DNA of 57,778 nt from a virus: the IMG/VR virus record IMGVR_UViG_3300032164_000017, positions 1 through 57,778 of that record, one strand, 5' to 3'. Numbering within the stretch: the stretch's first letter is position 1; each line of letters opens with the position of its first letter. A program made the position numbers and the translations under genes. The notes beneath the pieces are model-generated. The model saw nothing but the letters and a program-made list of their open reading frames with translations, was not told the DNA's origin and did not search any database. Shown here piece by piece: positions 8,624 to 17,032 of this stretch.

Positions 8624-8976
8624 CTCGTTTTGATAGCTTGTTGGACGGTCTTCACACAGTCGCCACGACGATGGCTAAAGCCACCGCACGGAAGAAGCGC
8701 ATTAACCGTGAGCAGGTGAAGGCCATCATGAACATCGTGACGACGATAGCGAACGCTGTAGGTCTTGCCATCCCGCAGGCCAGGCCCGCTGCGTTGGTGT
8801 TGAGTGGTTTGCAACATGCTGTGCCGCAAGCTCTCATCCCAGAGAATCCCCTGTTCAGTAAGTTGCGTGCAGTGAACAACGAGATCGATCAGACCACAGG
8901 CGAACAGAAGATGCGCCTCGAAGCTCAGCGTGATTTGCTGCTTCGCCTCATCGAAGAACAAGAACATACCCGATGA
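8620..8976 (+). CDS. Hypothetical helical protein
   Basis: 118 aa from the ATG at 8620, with AAGGAGGA just upstream and an ATGA overlap with the previous gene. An N-terminal basic helix is followed by two weakly hydrophobic stretches (about 43-55 and 62-72) and a charged C-terminal helix. The hydrophobic parts are broken by Gln, Arg and Pro, so a holin role is possible but not supported well. It is coupled to dCTP deaminase by another ATGA. Confidence 0.7.
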   Translation: MTRFDSLLDGLHTVATTMAKATARKKRINREQVKAIMNIVTTIANAVGLAIPQARPAALVLSGLQHAVPQALIPENPLFSKLRAVNNEIDQTTGEQKMRLEAQRDLLLRLIEEQEHTR

Positions 8977-9635
8977 TTCTGACAGGATCTGAGATCGTAA
9001 AGGCACAAGAGCGGGGCGAGCTGCGCATCGATCCCTTTGTGATGTCGCAGCTCAATCCCAACAGCTACAACTTGCGCTTGGCGTCGACGCTGCGGGTGTA
9101 CACCGGGGGCGTAGAACCTGGTATGTTGCCGGTGTCTTCAGTGGTCTTGGATTGTCGCAAGGACAACCCGACGTACGCCTTCGAAATCCCTGAAGAGGGC
9201 CTCGTACTTTACCCGGGAAAGTTGTACCTGGGTGCCACCGTCGAGTATACCGAGACAGCGTTCTACGTTCCCATGTTGGACGGTCGTAGTTCTTTCGCAC
9301 GTCTCGGTCTCTCGATTCACCAAACAGGTGGCTTTGGGGACATCGGTTTCCGTGGTCACTGGACCATCGAGATTTCCTGTGTGGAACCCATTCGGATCTA
9401 CGCAGGTCTTGAAATTTGTCAGATTCGTTTTCAAGCTGCGTGTGGTGAACGCACGCTTCAGTACGATCAGATTCCCACGAGCAAGTACGCGCACCAGGTA
9501 GGACCAACTTCGAGTCGTTTGTTTCAGGAGACAACAAGGAGACAGCATGACAACCGAGAAGATGACAGAACAGCCGACCAAGCCGGCAACACCGCCTCCA
9601 GCGCCAAAGATGGAGGCCAAACCGTCGAACGGTGA
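8973..9635 (+). CDS. dcd: dCTP deaminase (Dcd/DUT family)
   Basis: 220 aa. The family deaminates dCTP to dUTP, feeding dTTP synthesis, and some members also hydrolyse dUTP. The core motif is clear: GRSSFARLGL (104-113), HQTGGFGDIGFRG (116-128), then TIEI with catalytic E133. Usual family length is about 190 aa. The last 29 codons run over the start of the ParB gene in another frame and are rich in Arg, Asp, Gln and Gly, so they look like a by-product of the overlap. Start overlaps the previous stop (ATGA). With NrdJ at 34 kb it marks a phage that manages its own nucleotide pool. Confidence 0.9.
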   Translation: MILTGSEIVKAQERGELRIDPFVMSQLNPNSYNLRLASTLRVYTGGVEPGMLPVSSVVLDCRKDNPTYAFEIPEEGLVLYPGKLYLGATVEYTETAFYVPMLDGRSSFARLGLSIHQTGGFGDIGFRGHWTIEISCVEPIRIYAGLEICQIRFQAACGERTLQYDQIPTSKYAHQVGPTSSRLFQETTRRQHDNREDDRTADQAGNTASSAKDGGQTVER

Positions 9636-10602
9636 GGACAAGAAGACCGAGAAGAAGCCCGAGAAGAAGCCCGAGAAGCAGATGACCAAGGACGACAAGA
9701 ACATCATCCAGGTGCCCGTCGATGACATCGTCCTCGAGAAGGGTGCCAACCCACGTCAGACCTTCGATCGAGAAAGACTGACCAACCTGGCGCAGTCCAT
9801 GAAGCACGTGGGTCTGATGAACCCCCTCACGGTTCGTCTGAAGGACGGCAAGTACTACCTTGTGGCGGGTGAGCGTCGCTACAAGGCTGCCAAGATCGCA
9901 GGCTTCAAGACGGTGCCCGTGCAGATCAAGACGTACACCGATGGACAAGCGACCTATGCGCGCTTCACCGAGAACGCGCAGCAGGAGAAGCTCAATCCCA
10001 TCGAGTTCGCACAGTCGCTTCAAGGCATGATCGGGCAGACCATCGAGCGCCCCGCGACGGAGGGCAAGCCCGCCAAGCCCGAGGTCGTCAACGCCAAGAT
10101 CGCGGCGGAGATCGCGAACATCTCGCAGGCCGCAGTGAGCCAGTATCTCGCGCTCCTGGCGTTGCCCAAGCCGATCCAGGAAGATCTTCGGGGAGGCAAG
10201 GTGACCTTCGCCCAGGCACGCGTCATCTGCGGTGCCAAGGAACACGATGAGCAGATGAAGCTCTACAGCAAGATCAAGTCCGGAGAGACCAAGCGTGCTT
10301 CGGACGTCAAGGACGCTGCCGAGAAACAGCGCGCCAAGAAGGCGACCAAGTCCGATGGCAAGCGCCGGGGGCGCCCGCCACAGACTGATTCCGACAAGCC
10401 CAGCATCCGTCAGGGCCTGGAGGAAGCTCTCGAGCGTCTGCGTCAGGTGAAGCTCGAAGTGCGGGCGAACAAGGAAGTGCGTGAAGGCCTCGCCACTGCG
10501 TACGAGCGCTTCGACCGCTCCAAGAGCGACGACAAGAAGCTCTTCTACCGTGGGGTCATCGCGGCGCTGGAGTGGAACGCCGGTCTGCGCGAAAGCTTCT
10601 AG
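9547..10602 (+). CDS. parB: ParB-like DNA-binding protein
   Basis: 351 aa. The ParB N-terminal (CTPase/sulfiredoxin-like) domain shows GERRYKAA (108-115) and TENAQQEKLNPIE (141-153). A helix-turn-helix follows (about 190-212, AEIANISQAAVSQYLALL). The N-terminal 50 residues are a Pro/Lys/Glu-rich disordered lead, and there is a GRPP basic patch near 280. No ParA ATPase is in the window, so a regulatory or DNA-organising role is as likely as partition. Start is ATG with AGGAGA, inside the end of dcd. Its stop interlocks with the sigma gene's stop in a CTAG palindrome. Codon use is visibly richer in G/C-ending codons than in its neighbours. Confidence 0.85.
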   Translation: MTTEKMTEQPTKPATPPPAPKMEAKPSNGEDKKTEKKPEKKPEKQMTKDDKNIIQVPVDDIVLEKGANPRQTFDRERLTNLAQSMKHVGLMNPLTVRLKDGKYYLVAGERRYKAAKIAGFKTVPVQIKTYTDGQATYARFTENAQQEKLNPIEFAQSLQGMIGQTIERPATEGKPAKPEVVNAKIAAEIANISQAAVSQYLALLALPKPIQEDLRGGKVTFAQARVICGAKEHDEQMKLYSKIKSGETKRASDVKDAAEKQRAKKATKSDGKRRGRPPQTDSDKPSIRQGLEEALERLRQVKLEVRANKEVREGLATAYERFDRSKSDDKKLFYRGVIAALEWNAGLRESF

Positions 10603-11435
10603 TTCACCAGCACATCGCTACTGTTGCGAATGTTCAATCTCAACAGTCGCGATTTCAAATCCTGAAGTGCTTCCTCTTTGATCTGCCGTACACGCTCAGA
10701 ACATACTCCGAGTTTCTGTGCAATCTCACGTAACGTCTTGGGCTCTTCACGCAATCCGAAGTACGCAATGACGACGTACGCCTGACGATCTTTCATGGAT
10801 CTCAGAATTTCATGAAGCAGCCCTAGCGCGTGCTGTTCCAACGCTTCATGTTCATGATTGCCGATGATCGCTTCAGCTTGTTCGGCCGCGTCTTCGAAGG
10901 AAACGTAGCTGAGTCCTACGACTTGACCTTGCTGACGAGCCCGGTGATGTTCTTTTTGTTTGTAGGGTGGGATGTGAACTAGCGAGGATTCGTACAGCTC
11001 TGTGCGTATCGCTTCTGAGATCCACCACGCTGCGTACGTCAAGAAACGCGTGGTGTAACGTTCAGCATCACATTGACGCAAGCGTGCAGTGCAGTGACTG
11101 CACCGTTGGTGTTTGGATGCTGCGACGAAGTTCTGTTTCCCACACCGTCGACATTTGATGACCCAGGGTCGGTAGCGATCGACTGCGACCATCAGACCTA
11201 CGTTACCCGCTGCGATGAGGTTCTTCAGGAACTCGGTATCGCCGCGGTAGTACTGTTTCGCGGTCTTGATGACGAAACGCAGATTGCCTTCAACAAGTCT
11301 GCGTTTCGCATCAAGGTCGCCGTGCTGATGGTAGCGTTCGAAGAGGGCTTGTTCTTCACTGGCGTTTTCGGGCATGCGCGCAGAACTGACGTCTCTGAAG
11401 TATTGTGCGTAAATTCGATCCTCTTCAAAGCGCAC
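10599..11435 (-). CDS. Sigma-70 family RNA polymerase factor with zinc knuckle inside region 2
   Basis: 278 aa. Sigma region 2 is clear: LVEGNLRFVIKTAKQY (48-63), DTEFLKNLIAAGNVGLMVAVDRY (66-88), then FLTYAAWWI (131-139). Region 4 with its helix-turn-helix is at about 203-267 (LREIAQKLGVCSERVRQIKEEAL). In ordinary sigma factors regions 2.2 and 2.3 are nearly contiguous. Here about 40 residues with C95, C98, C112 and C115 are inserted exactly there. The protein would redirect host RNA polymerase to phage promoters. It is the only minus-strand gene between two plus-strand operons and starts at GTG with GGGGAGG, downstream of its own promoter-like sequence. Confidence 0.88.
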   Translation of the reverse strand: MRFEEDRIYAQYFRDVSSARMPENASEEQALFERYHQHGDLDAKRRLVEGNLRFVIKTAKQYYRGDTEFLKNLIAAGNVGLMVAVDRYRPWVIKCRRCGKQNFVAASKHQRCSHCTARLRQCDAERYTTRFLTYAAWWISEAIRTELYESSLVHIPPYKQKEHHRARQQGQVVGLSYVSFEDAAEQAEAIIGNHEHEALEQHALGLLHEILRSMKDRQAYVVIAYFGLREEPKTLREIAQKLGVCSERVRQIKEEALQDLKSRLLRLNIRNSSDVLVN

Positions 11436-11461
11436 GGCAACCTCCCCGGGTTAGTGGCGCA

Positions 11462-11491
11462 AGTATATCAAATTAACCCTCAAAGATGCAA
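11462..11491 (-). promoter_or_regulatory. Sigma-70-like promoter for the sigma gene
   Basis: On the minus strand TTGCAT (11486-11491) and TATACT (11462-11467) are separated by 18 bases, in an A+T-rich stretch that stands out from the surroundings. It lies 27 bases upstream of the sigma GTG start, leaving a short leader with the GGGGAGG site. The -10 matches 5 of 6 consensus bases and the -35 matches 4 of 6. Confidence 0.5.
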
Positions 11492-11537
11492 TTTTTGCTA
11501 TCGTTAATGTTTATCTAACCGACATTCGACGAGGGGC

Positions 11538-11567
11538 TTGACATACGAAAAGTTGCCGAGGTAGGCT
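11538..11567 (+). promoter_or_regulatory. Possible promoter for the plus-strand replication operon
   Basis: A perfect TTGACA (11538-11543) is followed after 18 bases by TAGGCT (11562-11567), a poor -10. The -10 lies in a small inverted repeat (CGAGG at 11557-11561 with CCTCG further right), which could be an operator. It is 35 bases before the start of the 333-aa gene, and it is back to back with the sigma gene promoter. Confidence 0.4.
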
Positions 11568-11601
11568 CAGAGCCTCGCACACACCTAGGAGAAGAGACAA
11601 C

Positions 11602-12603
11602 ATGGCGAAGACAACCAAGGGCCAAGAATCCACCCCTACCACCCCCGAAACGGAGGCTTCAGCACCAGGAAACGGCGGTACCCCACCACCCGGAACCAAT
11701 CTCCCCGCTACCACCCAGGCCGCACCCACGCTGGACGAGTACCGCCAGGTGTTCGCTCCGGCTCGGGATGCCATGATCACAAAGCTCGAGGCGCTCTCAG
11801 CGAGCTTGACCGATGCTCCCAAGGCCGCAGTCGAACAGCTCATCAAGTCCGCGAATCCGCACCGTAAGGGTCGTGAAGAGATGGAGTCCAGGTGGCTGAT
11901 CCCCACCATCCGTCTCGTGCAGGGCATGACCAAGGAAAAGCCCGATAAGGCTGTTCCGGGTGATCTCTTCACCACGAGCGGCTACATCTTGCCACAGCCC
12001 TTCAAGGTGACACCGCTCTACACCTTCCAGGCCAACCGCATGTTCCCCGAAAGCGGTGGAGGTGGCAACAAAGCTCCGGTGTGTTTCGCACCGGATGCCA
12101 AGTACGGCAAGCCGTTCGGGGAGTGCCTCAGGTGCGCCAACCTACCTCTGGGCCAGAATGCAGCCGGCGCCATCACAGACTGCGACAACGGCCTCTGCTT
12201 CGTGGTGCTGTCCGAAGACCTGAAGCTCTATCGCATGGAGTTCTTCAAGACGAGTCGCAAAGCTGGCGTTCGCATGGATCAACTCTCGGCTGCCTGTGAC
12301 AATATCTGGGAACGCTGGTTCACGATCAAGACCCAGACCCAGACCGGGGGTGGCAACGAGTGGTCCGTCTTCCGCGTGGCAGCAGCGGGCGAAGACACGC
12401 CTCCGCACATCCGGGCAGCTGCGGACATCCTCTACGATCTCATTCACGCCGAACGCAAGGTCTTCCTCAAGCTCTACTACGACTCCATCGCACGCGGTGA
12501 CGCGGTGGCGGCAGGCGTCAACGAGCAGGTCGATCTCAATGCCATGGGCATGAATACCGAGGCGGGAGGAGACAACCCGGACCTGTCGGACGGGGGGATC
12601 TAG
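11602..12603 (+). CDS. Probable zinc-containing single-strand DNA-binding-like protein
   Basis: 333 aa. The N terminus (about 40 residues) is Pro/Thr/Ala-rich and disordered. The middle has cysteines spaced C-FAPDAKYGKPFGE-C-LR-C...DC...LC, a pattern I associate with a phage family of presumed single-strand-binding proteins. It then has FVVLSEDLKLYRMEFFKTS, and ends in a Gly/Asp-rich acidic tail as SSB proteins do. This is family resemblance from memory rather than proof. It is first in the operon with nuclease, primase-helicase and polymerase. Codon use is G/C-ending and it has a strong AGGAGA site, so it may be highly expressed. Confidence 0.55.
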   Translation: MAKTTKGQESTPTTPETEASAPGNGGTPPPGTNLPATTQAAPTLDEYRQVFAPARDAMITKLEALSASLTDAPKAAVEQLIKSANPHRKGREEMESRWLIPTIRLVQGMTKEKPDKAVPGDLFTTSGYILPQPFKVTPLYTFQANRMFPESGGGGNKAPVCFAPDAKYGKPFGECLRCANLPLGQNAAGAITDCDNGLCFVVLSEDLKLYRMEFFKTSRKAGVRMDQLSAACDNIWERWFTIKTQTQTGGGNEWSVFRVAAAGEDTPPHIRAAADILYDLIHAERKVFLKLYYDSIARGDAVAAGVNEQVDLNAMGMNTEAGGDNPDLSDGGI

Positions 12604-12627
12604 CTTCATCACCTCGGAGACCGTATT

Positions 12628-12662
12628 CCGCTGGCTTGCGACTGCACATCGCAAGCCAGCGG
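12628..12662 (+). terminator. Perfect 14-bp stem-loop after the SSB-like gene
   Basis: Bases 12628-12641 and 12649-12662 form a perfect 14-bp inverted repeat with a 7-base loop, about 25 bases after the stop of the SSB-like gene. Only a weak T-run follows (GTTTG), so it may be a partial terminator, an mRNA-end stabiliser or a processing site that sets expression of the first gene above the rest of the operon. Confidence 0.6.
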
Positions 12663-12693
12663 CGTGCGTTTGATCTATCCAAAGGATTACAGC

Positions 12694-13527
12694 ATGACCA
12701 CTAACAATGCGATCATGAAACACGCTCCGTGGTCTTATTCCAAAGTCAACGCAGCACTGACCTGTCCCTTCAACTTTCACCAAAAGTACGTGAAGAAGGC
12801 GAAGGCTGTTGTAGCTGAGGCCCAGGAAACGCGCATTGGAGTGGTTGTTCACAAGATTTTGGAGTGGACGGATATGGGACTCAGTGTCAACGAGGCCTTT
12901 GTCCGTGCGATGGATTCTTTCGACTTGACGCACGCAGTTGCACTCGAAGTACAGACGTTTCGAGCGGCGGTTGAAGAGTGGGTGGCAGGGTTGGCATCCT
13001 TCTGTACGAAATACAAAGTCGTCAAGCGGTATCCTGAGAAAAAAGTTGCACTCAATCAGCATTTCATGATCACCGGCTACAACAGTGACGACTGCCTCAT
13101 TCGAGGCAACATCGATTTAACCCTATTCACGGGCTACGGACAGGGCGTGGTTATTGATCACAAGAGTGGCACACTCAAGAAAATCGACTACCACCAAGAT
13201 CAGCTCGAGTTGTATTGCATCATGGCTGATGCGCTGGTCAAAGGTGTAACCAGCGTTCGTGCAGCATTGCACTTCGTGGGAGCAGACCCCAATAGAAAAG
13301 GAAAGAGAACCACCTGGTTGCCGGAGTATAGCGTCGACGTGGTTCGTTCGACGTTCCGCAACAAGTGGATGAGTCTCCTCGAGCGTGCTGCACTTGTAGC
13401 AGAGGATGTTGATCCTCAACCAAAGCCGTGCTGGCTATGCAACTTCTGTGGCTATCAGTCGGTATGCCCGGGGAGGATGCCTACGAATGCCAGGGAAGAA
13501 AGGCGGGAAGCAAGCTCAGAGCAGTAA
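12694..13527 (+). CDS. PD-(D/E)XK nuclease with 4Fe-4S cysteines (Cas4/AddB-like)
   Basis: 277 aa from the ATG with AAAGGA eight bases upstream; an upstream GTG at 12664 lacks a site. The order of motifs matches RecB-like nucleases: SYSKVNAALTCP (14-25, C24), GVVVHKILEW, D141 in GNIDLTL, D155-H-K157 in VIDHKSG, and HQDQLELYCIMADAL (Q-x-x-x-Y). C246, C249, C252 and C258 complete the Fe-S set with C24. It probably degrades or trims DNA ends, in host DNA breakdown or recombination. It is diverged from the first copy at 5569 and lies directly upstream of the primase-helicase, overlapping it by 41 bases. Confidence 0.87.
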   Translation: MTTNNAIMKHAPWSYSKVNAALTCPFNFHQKYVKKAKAVVAEAQETRIGVVVHKILEWTDMGLSVNEAFVRAMDSFDLTHAVALEVQTFRAAVEEWVAGLASFCTKYKVVKRYPEKKVALNQHFMITGYNSDDCLIRGNIDLTLFTGYGQGVVIDHKSGTLKKIDYHQDQLELYCIMADALVKGVTSVRAALHFVGADPNRKGKRTTWLPEYSVDVVRSTFRNKWMSLLERAALVAEDVDPQPKPCWLCNFCGYQSVCPGRMPTNAREERREASSEQ

Positions 13528-16500
13528 AACCAGTACATCAGCCATCAAACAGATCTGGGGGCAAATAGACGCCAACGACTGGTTGCACATTCTGCGTACG
13601 GCGCGTCCGTCCACGAACTGGACCTACGCGAGGAGACAGATCAAGGGGAAGTGTCCCTTCCATGAGGACAGCCAAGCTTCGTTCATCATAGACCTCGACC
13701 GGCAGCAGGCGAAGTGCTGGGGCGGCGACTGCGGCAAGTACTACTGGGACCCCGTTCGGTTCTTCAAGGACCTGAACGAGGGGAACATGACCTACCCGAA
13801 GGCCCTTCTCGAGCTGAAGGACCGCTTCAACATCAAGATCTCGAAGCACCTCATCAGCGAGGTGGGCAAGCGCCAGCGCCACCGCGACATGAAGAAGTTG
13901 CTCTTCGAGGTGATGCGGGGAGAGCTGATTGATTGTGTCGCGATGCGGCGCATGCCCTCGCCGGAGCCCGATTTGTTTTACGCGCGAGATGCCGTCACGT
14001 ACCTCGAGCAGCGCGGCATCAAGGACATGTACCACTTCCTGCCCATCGGCGTGTTCCCGCCGAAGCTCCGTCTCGAACGATTGATCAACAACCGCCTCCA
14101 GCTCATGCCCAAGGAGAAGTCACAGTACTTCAAGGGCGTGTGGGAGGAGATCGCGACGTATCTCGATGCGCCCTGGAACGACACCGCCTGGATGGGCGCG
14201 CTCGTGTTCTTTACGGGCTCGAGCCCGAACGACGTCTGCAAACTGAAGTTGCGCAAGGTCCCCCACCGCCAGGGCAACATGTACATGCCCCAGGACTTCT
14301 CCAAGGACATCTGCTTCGTACACGATGACAACGAACTGAACAACGGCGCCTTCGGGCTCTTCGGCGTGCCTCCCTACTGGCAGCACATCGGAAAAGAGAA
14401 CCAGACCTTCCACTGGGTGGAAGGGGAATTTGATGCGCTGACCATCATGTACAACCAGTTCATCGATGGCGGGCAGATCTTGTCGATGGTGTTCGCAGGC
14501 GGGGGAAGCTCGACGTGCGGCTTGGACGCGCTGAAGGGCTTCCGCTTCGACATGGGCTACGTCGTGGGTGACCTCGACGACAAGGGCCCCGCCTTCATCC
14601 AGAAGGTCCTCGAGCAGACCTCGCACCTGCCGGTGAAGGTCTTTGAGTGGCCCGATGAGTACAAGCGCGACTTGCAGAACAAGCCGCTGGACAAGAACGA
14701 CCCCGACAAAGCGGTGATCATGCGGGGCCTGGAGAAGTTCCAGCGCGAGCTGCGCGATGAGACGAACTTCACTCCGCCGCACGTGTGGTGCCTCGCGGGT
14801 GCCTCGAAGGAGATGAGCGGCATCGATCGCGATGACATCCGGCAGCTCACGAACAAGGCGGCGAACTGGGGGAGGTACGTTCGCGATGAAAGTGAACAGC
14901 ACGTCTTTGTGAACGAGTTGTCGAAGCGCTTCGGGGTTTCTTCGGGACAGATCCTCTCCGAGATCAAAGTCGGTGATGAAGACGAGGATGCGTTCATCGA
15001 GCGGCTGCGTGCAACCTTCGCAAGTCGTCTTCAACCCATGCATGCTTACCGCACCGCTACGTCCCATATGATGCGTGTATGGGATCGGCAGACTCAGGAC
15101 ATCTACGAGTTCGCGATTGCTGAGAAACCGCGCATCCTGACGACGATCTCTGCGATGTCTGGAAAAGATCCACTCCAGTTTGTGAAAGATGAAGTGGGTG
15201 AACCTTCATTCTTGGAAGTCGATGAGGATGAATCAAAGAGCACGTACATCGCACGAAGCAACAAATGTGCGGACTACATCTCGTACGCGATTACGCGGCT
15301 CTCGAATGCCTTACCAGCAGATTCGTTGGTGCGTCGCATGGGTGCCGGTTTGCACTGTGTCGCGCCCACTCTCGATGACCCTGACGAGATTTTTCGACTT
15401 TACCTGGTAAACGGGACAGCTCTTTATCGGGGTGATTACAACGACCTCGGGAATGTAGTCTGGCGGCGGATGCCAGGACCCTGTGACGGCTCCATTGTCA
15501 TACATGCAGAAGGTGCAATCCGACCACGTAAGCTCTTGCCCTTTATCAATTCCGAAGCTGATCTCAACAAGCAATCCACCATAGGGTTGCGTGAGATGTA
15601 CGACACCCTGTTTGGAATGATCAGCAAAGGCTGGGTCTTCAAACAGCACGTCGTCACGTCTGAACTCCTGGCCGCGGCGACAATGTTGCTTCCCGTGGCT
15701 GCTTGCGTACCGCGTCAACCCATCTTCATTCTCAACGCAGAAGCCTCGAGCGGTAAATCGAGCTTCATCGGTGGGTTCATCGGACGTACGAACTTGCCAT
15801 CCGTCAACGTGATTCATCAAGCGTACTATACGGACAACTACACTGTAGCGGGAATTCGTCAATCATCGAATCACGGTAGCTTCTGTATCTGTCTCGATGA
15901 ATTCGAAGACAAAGGCGGCAATGACCGACGCAGTGGCGTTATTCGAGGGGTGCTTCAGCTCTTCCGAGGGCACTCCAATGAAGAAGGCACCACACTCATG
16001 GGCACAGCACACGGCGTAGCTCAAGAGTTTCGATTTCATTGCATGGGTTTTGTAGCAGGTATCCGAGGTCTGGAGGACATTGCTGACATCAGCCGGTTCA
16101 TCCAGATCGAGATGAACAAGCAAGTACATCGTGAATCTCCTGAGACAGCTCTTCTGCGTGAGTTCGGTGCGGAGAGAATTCAAGAGGTACGGAATAACCT
16201 ACCGCTCTTGATGTTTCAGCATGCGAAAGAGTTCCGCGAGGCCTACTACCGCATCGTAGAAGAGTACCGTGGTGGCGGTGGGCTTGAATTCGGGAAGATG
16301 ACACGAAGTCTCAGTCACTTCTATCCCATGATGGCCATCATGTCGATCTGTGGAAAGGACTACCACAAGTTCATCCATTCCTACTTCAAGCAGCACCGGC
16401 GTAATCTCGAACGCGTGGCTAGCCTCGCGTTGAACAGCGATCTCCTGGATGATGTGTTCTATACACCTGCCATCCGCATGCCGACTCTCGAAGGATCGCG

Positions 16501-17032
16501 TCCACGTAGTGTGAATGAGATTTTGAACGGCGATCAACCGGAGATTCTGAATCAATCTGGCAGCGGGGTTTACTACGACCGTGCACGGAAGTGGTTGGTA
16601 GTACATTGGCCTGCTGCCAAAGGTGAACTGGTCCGTAACAAAGAACTTCGTGACAAGTCTTCGGACCTCCTGGTGCAGTACGCATCTCGCAGTCCCTACT
16701 GTGTACCTGATGAAGAAGCACGGCGTGATGGCGTGTTTGCGCGCCTCCACAAGTACATGGGTGCAGCCATCTTCAGAAACTCGTACACGGTGTTCGATGT
16801 TACGACCATCGTGAATGCAGCTGCACAGGTACCCAAAGCTAAAGGTCGCGAAGACATCGACATGCTCGATGAGTACCGTGAGAAATTTTCAAGAGTCGTC
16901 ACACCGAAGCCGCCGGTACGTGCGAAAAAAGCGGAGGTCAGTGGTACAAGTAGTGGCTCTTCACCCGTTACTGTCACGTCAGATGCGTCTTCGGACGATG
17001 ATGATGATGACGATGGAGGTTTGAACTATTGA
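13487..17032 (+). CDS. Primase-helicase fusion protein
   Basis: 1181 aa. The N terminus is a DnaG-like CHC2 zinc finger (C56, H59, C77, C82). A TOPRIM catalytic fold follows: E312 and E314 in VEGEFDAL, then D362, D364 and D365 in GDLDD. The C-terminal half has a P-loop NTPase with Walker A ASSGKSS (K757) and Walker B CLDEFED (D804, E805), presumably the helicase. The protein ends in an Asp-rich tail. I start at the ATG at 13487 because GGGGAGGA lies nine bases before it. Base composition switches sharply near 14,880, between the primase and ATPase halves, so the gene may be a recombinational joining. Confidence 0.85.
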   Translation: MPGKKGGKQAQSSKTSTSAIKQIWGQIDANDWLHILRTARPSTNWTYARRQIKGKCPFHEDSQASFIIDLDRQQAKCWGGDCGKYYWDPVRFFKDLNEGNMTYPKALLELKDRFNIKISKHLISEVGKRQRHRDMKKLLFEVMRGELIDCVAMRRMPSPEPDLFYARDAVTYLEQRGIKDMYHFLPIGVFPPKLRLERLINNRLQLMPKEKSQYFKGVWEEIATYLDAPWNDTAWMGALVFFTGSSPNDVCKLKLRKVPHRQGNMYMPQDFSKDICFVHDDNELNNGAFGLFGVPPYWQHIGKENQTFHWVEGEFDALTIMYNQFIDGGQILSMVFAGGGSSTCGLDALKGFRFDMGYVVGDLDDKGPAFIQKVLEQTSHLPVKVFEWPDEYKRDLQNKPLDKNDPDKAVIMRGLEKFQRELRDETNFTPPHVWCLAGASKEMSGIDRDDIRQLTNKAANWGRYVRDESEQHVFVNELSKRFGVSSGQILSEIKVGDEDEDAFIERLRATFASRLQPMHAYRTATSHMMRVWDRQTQDIYEFAIAEKPRILTTISAMSGKDPLQFVKDEVGEPSFLEVDEDESKSTYIARSNKCADYISYAITRLSNALPADSLVRRMGAGLHCVAPTLDDPDEIFRLYLVNGTALYRGDYNDLGNVVWRRMPGPCDGSIVIHAEGAIRPRKLLPFINSEADLNKQSTIGLREMYDTLFGMISKGWVFKQHVVTSELLAAATMLLPVAACVPRQPIFILNAEASSGKSSFIGGFIGRTNLPSVNVIHQAYYTDNYTVAGIRQSSNHGSFCICLDEFEDKGGNDRRSGVIRGVLQLFRGHSNEEGTTLMGTAHGVAQEFRFHCMGFVAGIRGLEDIADISRFIQIEMNKQVHRESPETALLREFGAERIQEVRNNLPLLMFQHAKEFREAYYRIVEEYRGGGGLEFGKMTRSLSHFYPMMAIMSICGKDYHKFIHSYFKQHRRNLERVASLALNSDLLDDVFYTPAIRMPTLEGSRPRSVNEILNGDQPEILNQSGSGVYYDRARKWLVVHWPAAKGELVRNKELRDKSSDLLVQYASRSPYCVPDEEARRDGVFARLHKYMGAAIFRNSYTVFDVTTIVNAAAQVPKAKGREDIDMLDEYREKFSRVVTPKPPVRAKKAEVSGTSSGSSPVTVTSDASSDDDDDDDGGLNY

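Noticed and set aside
8620-8976. Holin for the endolysin at 6.5 kb
   Set aside because: The hydrophobic stretches are short and broken by Gln, Arg and Pro, so membrane insertion is doubtful.
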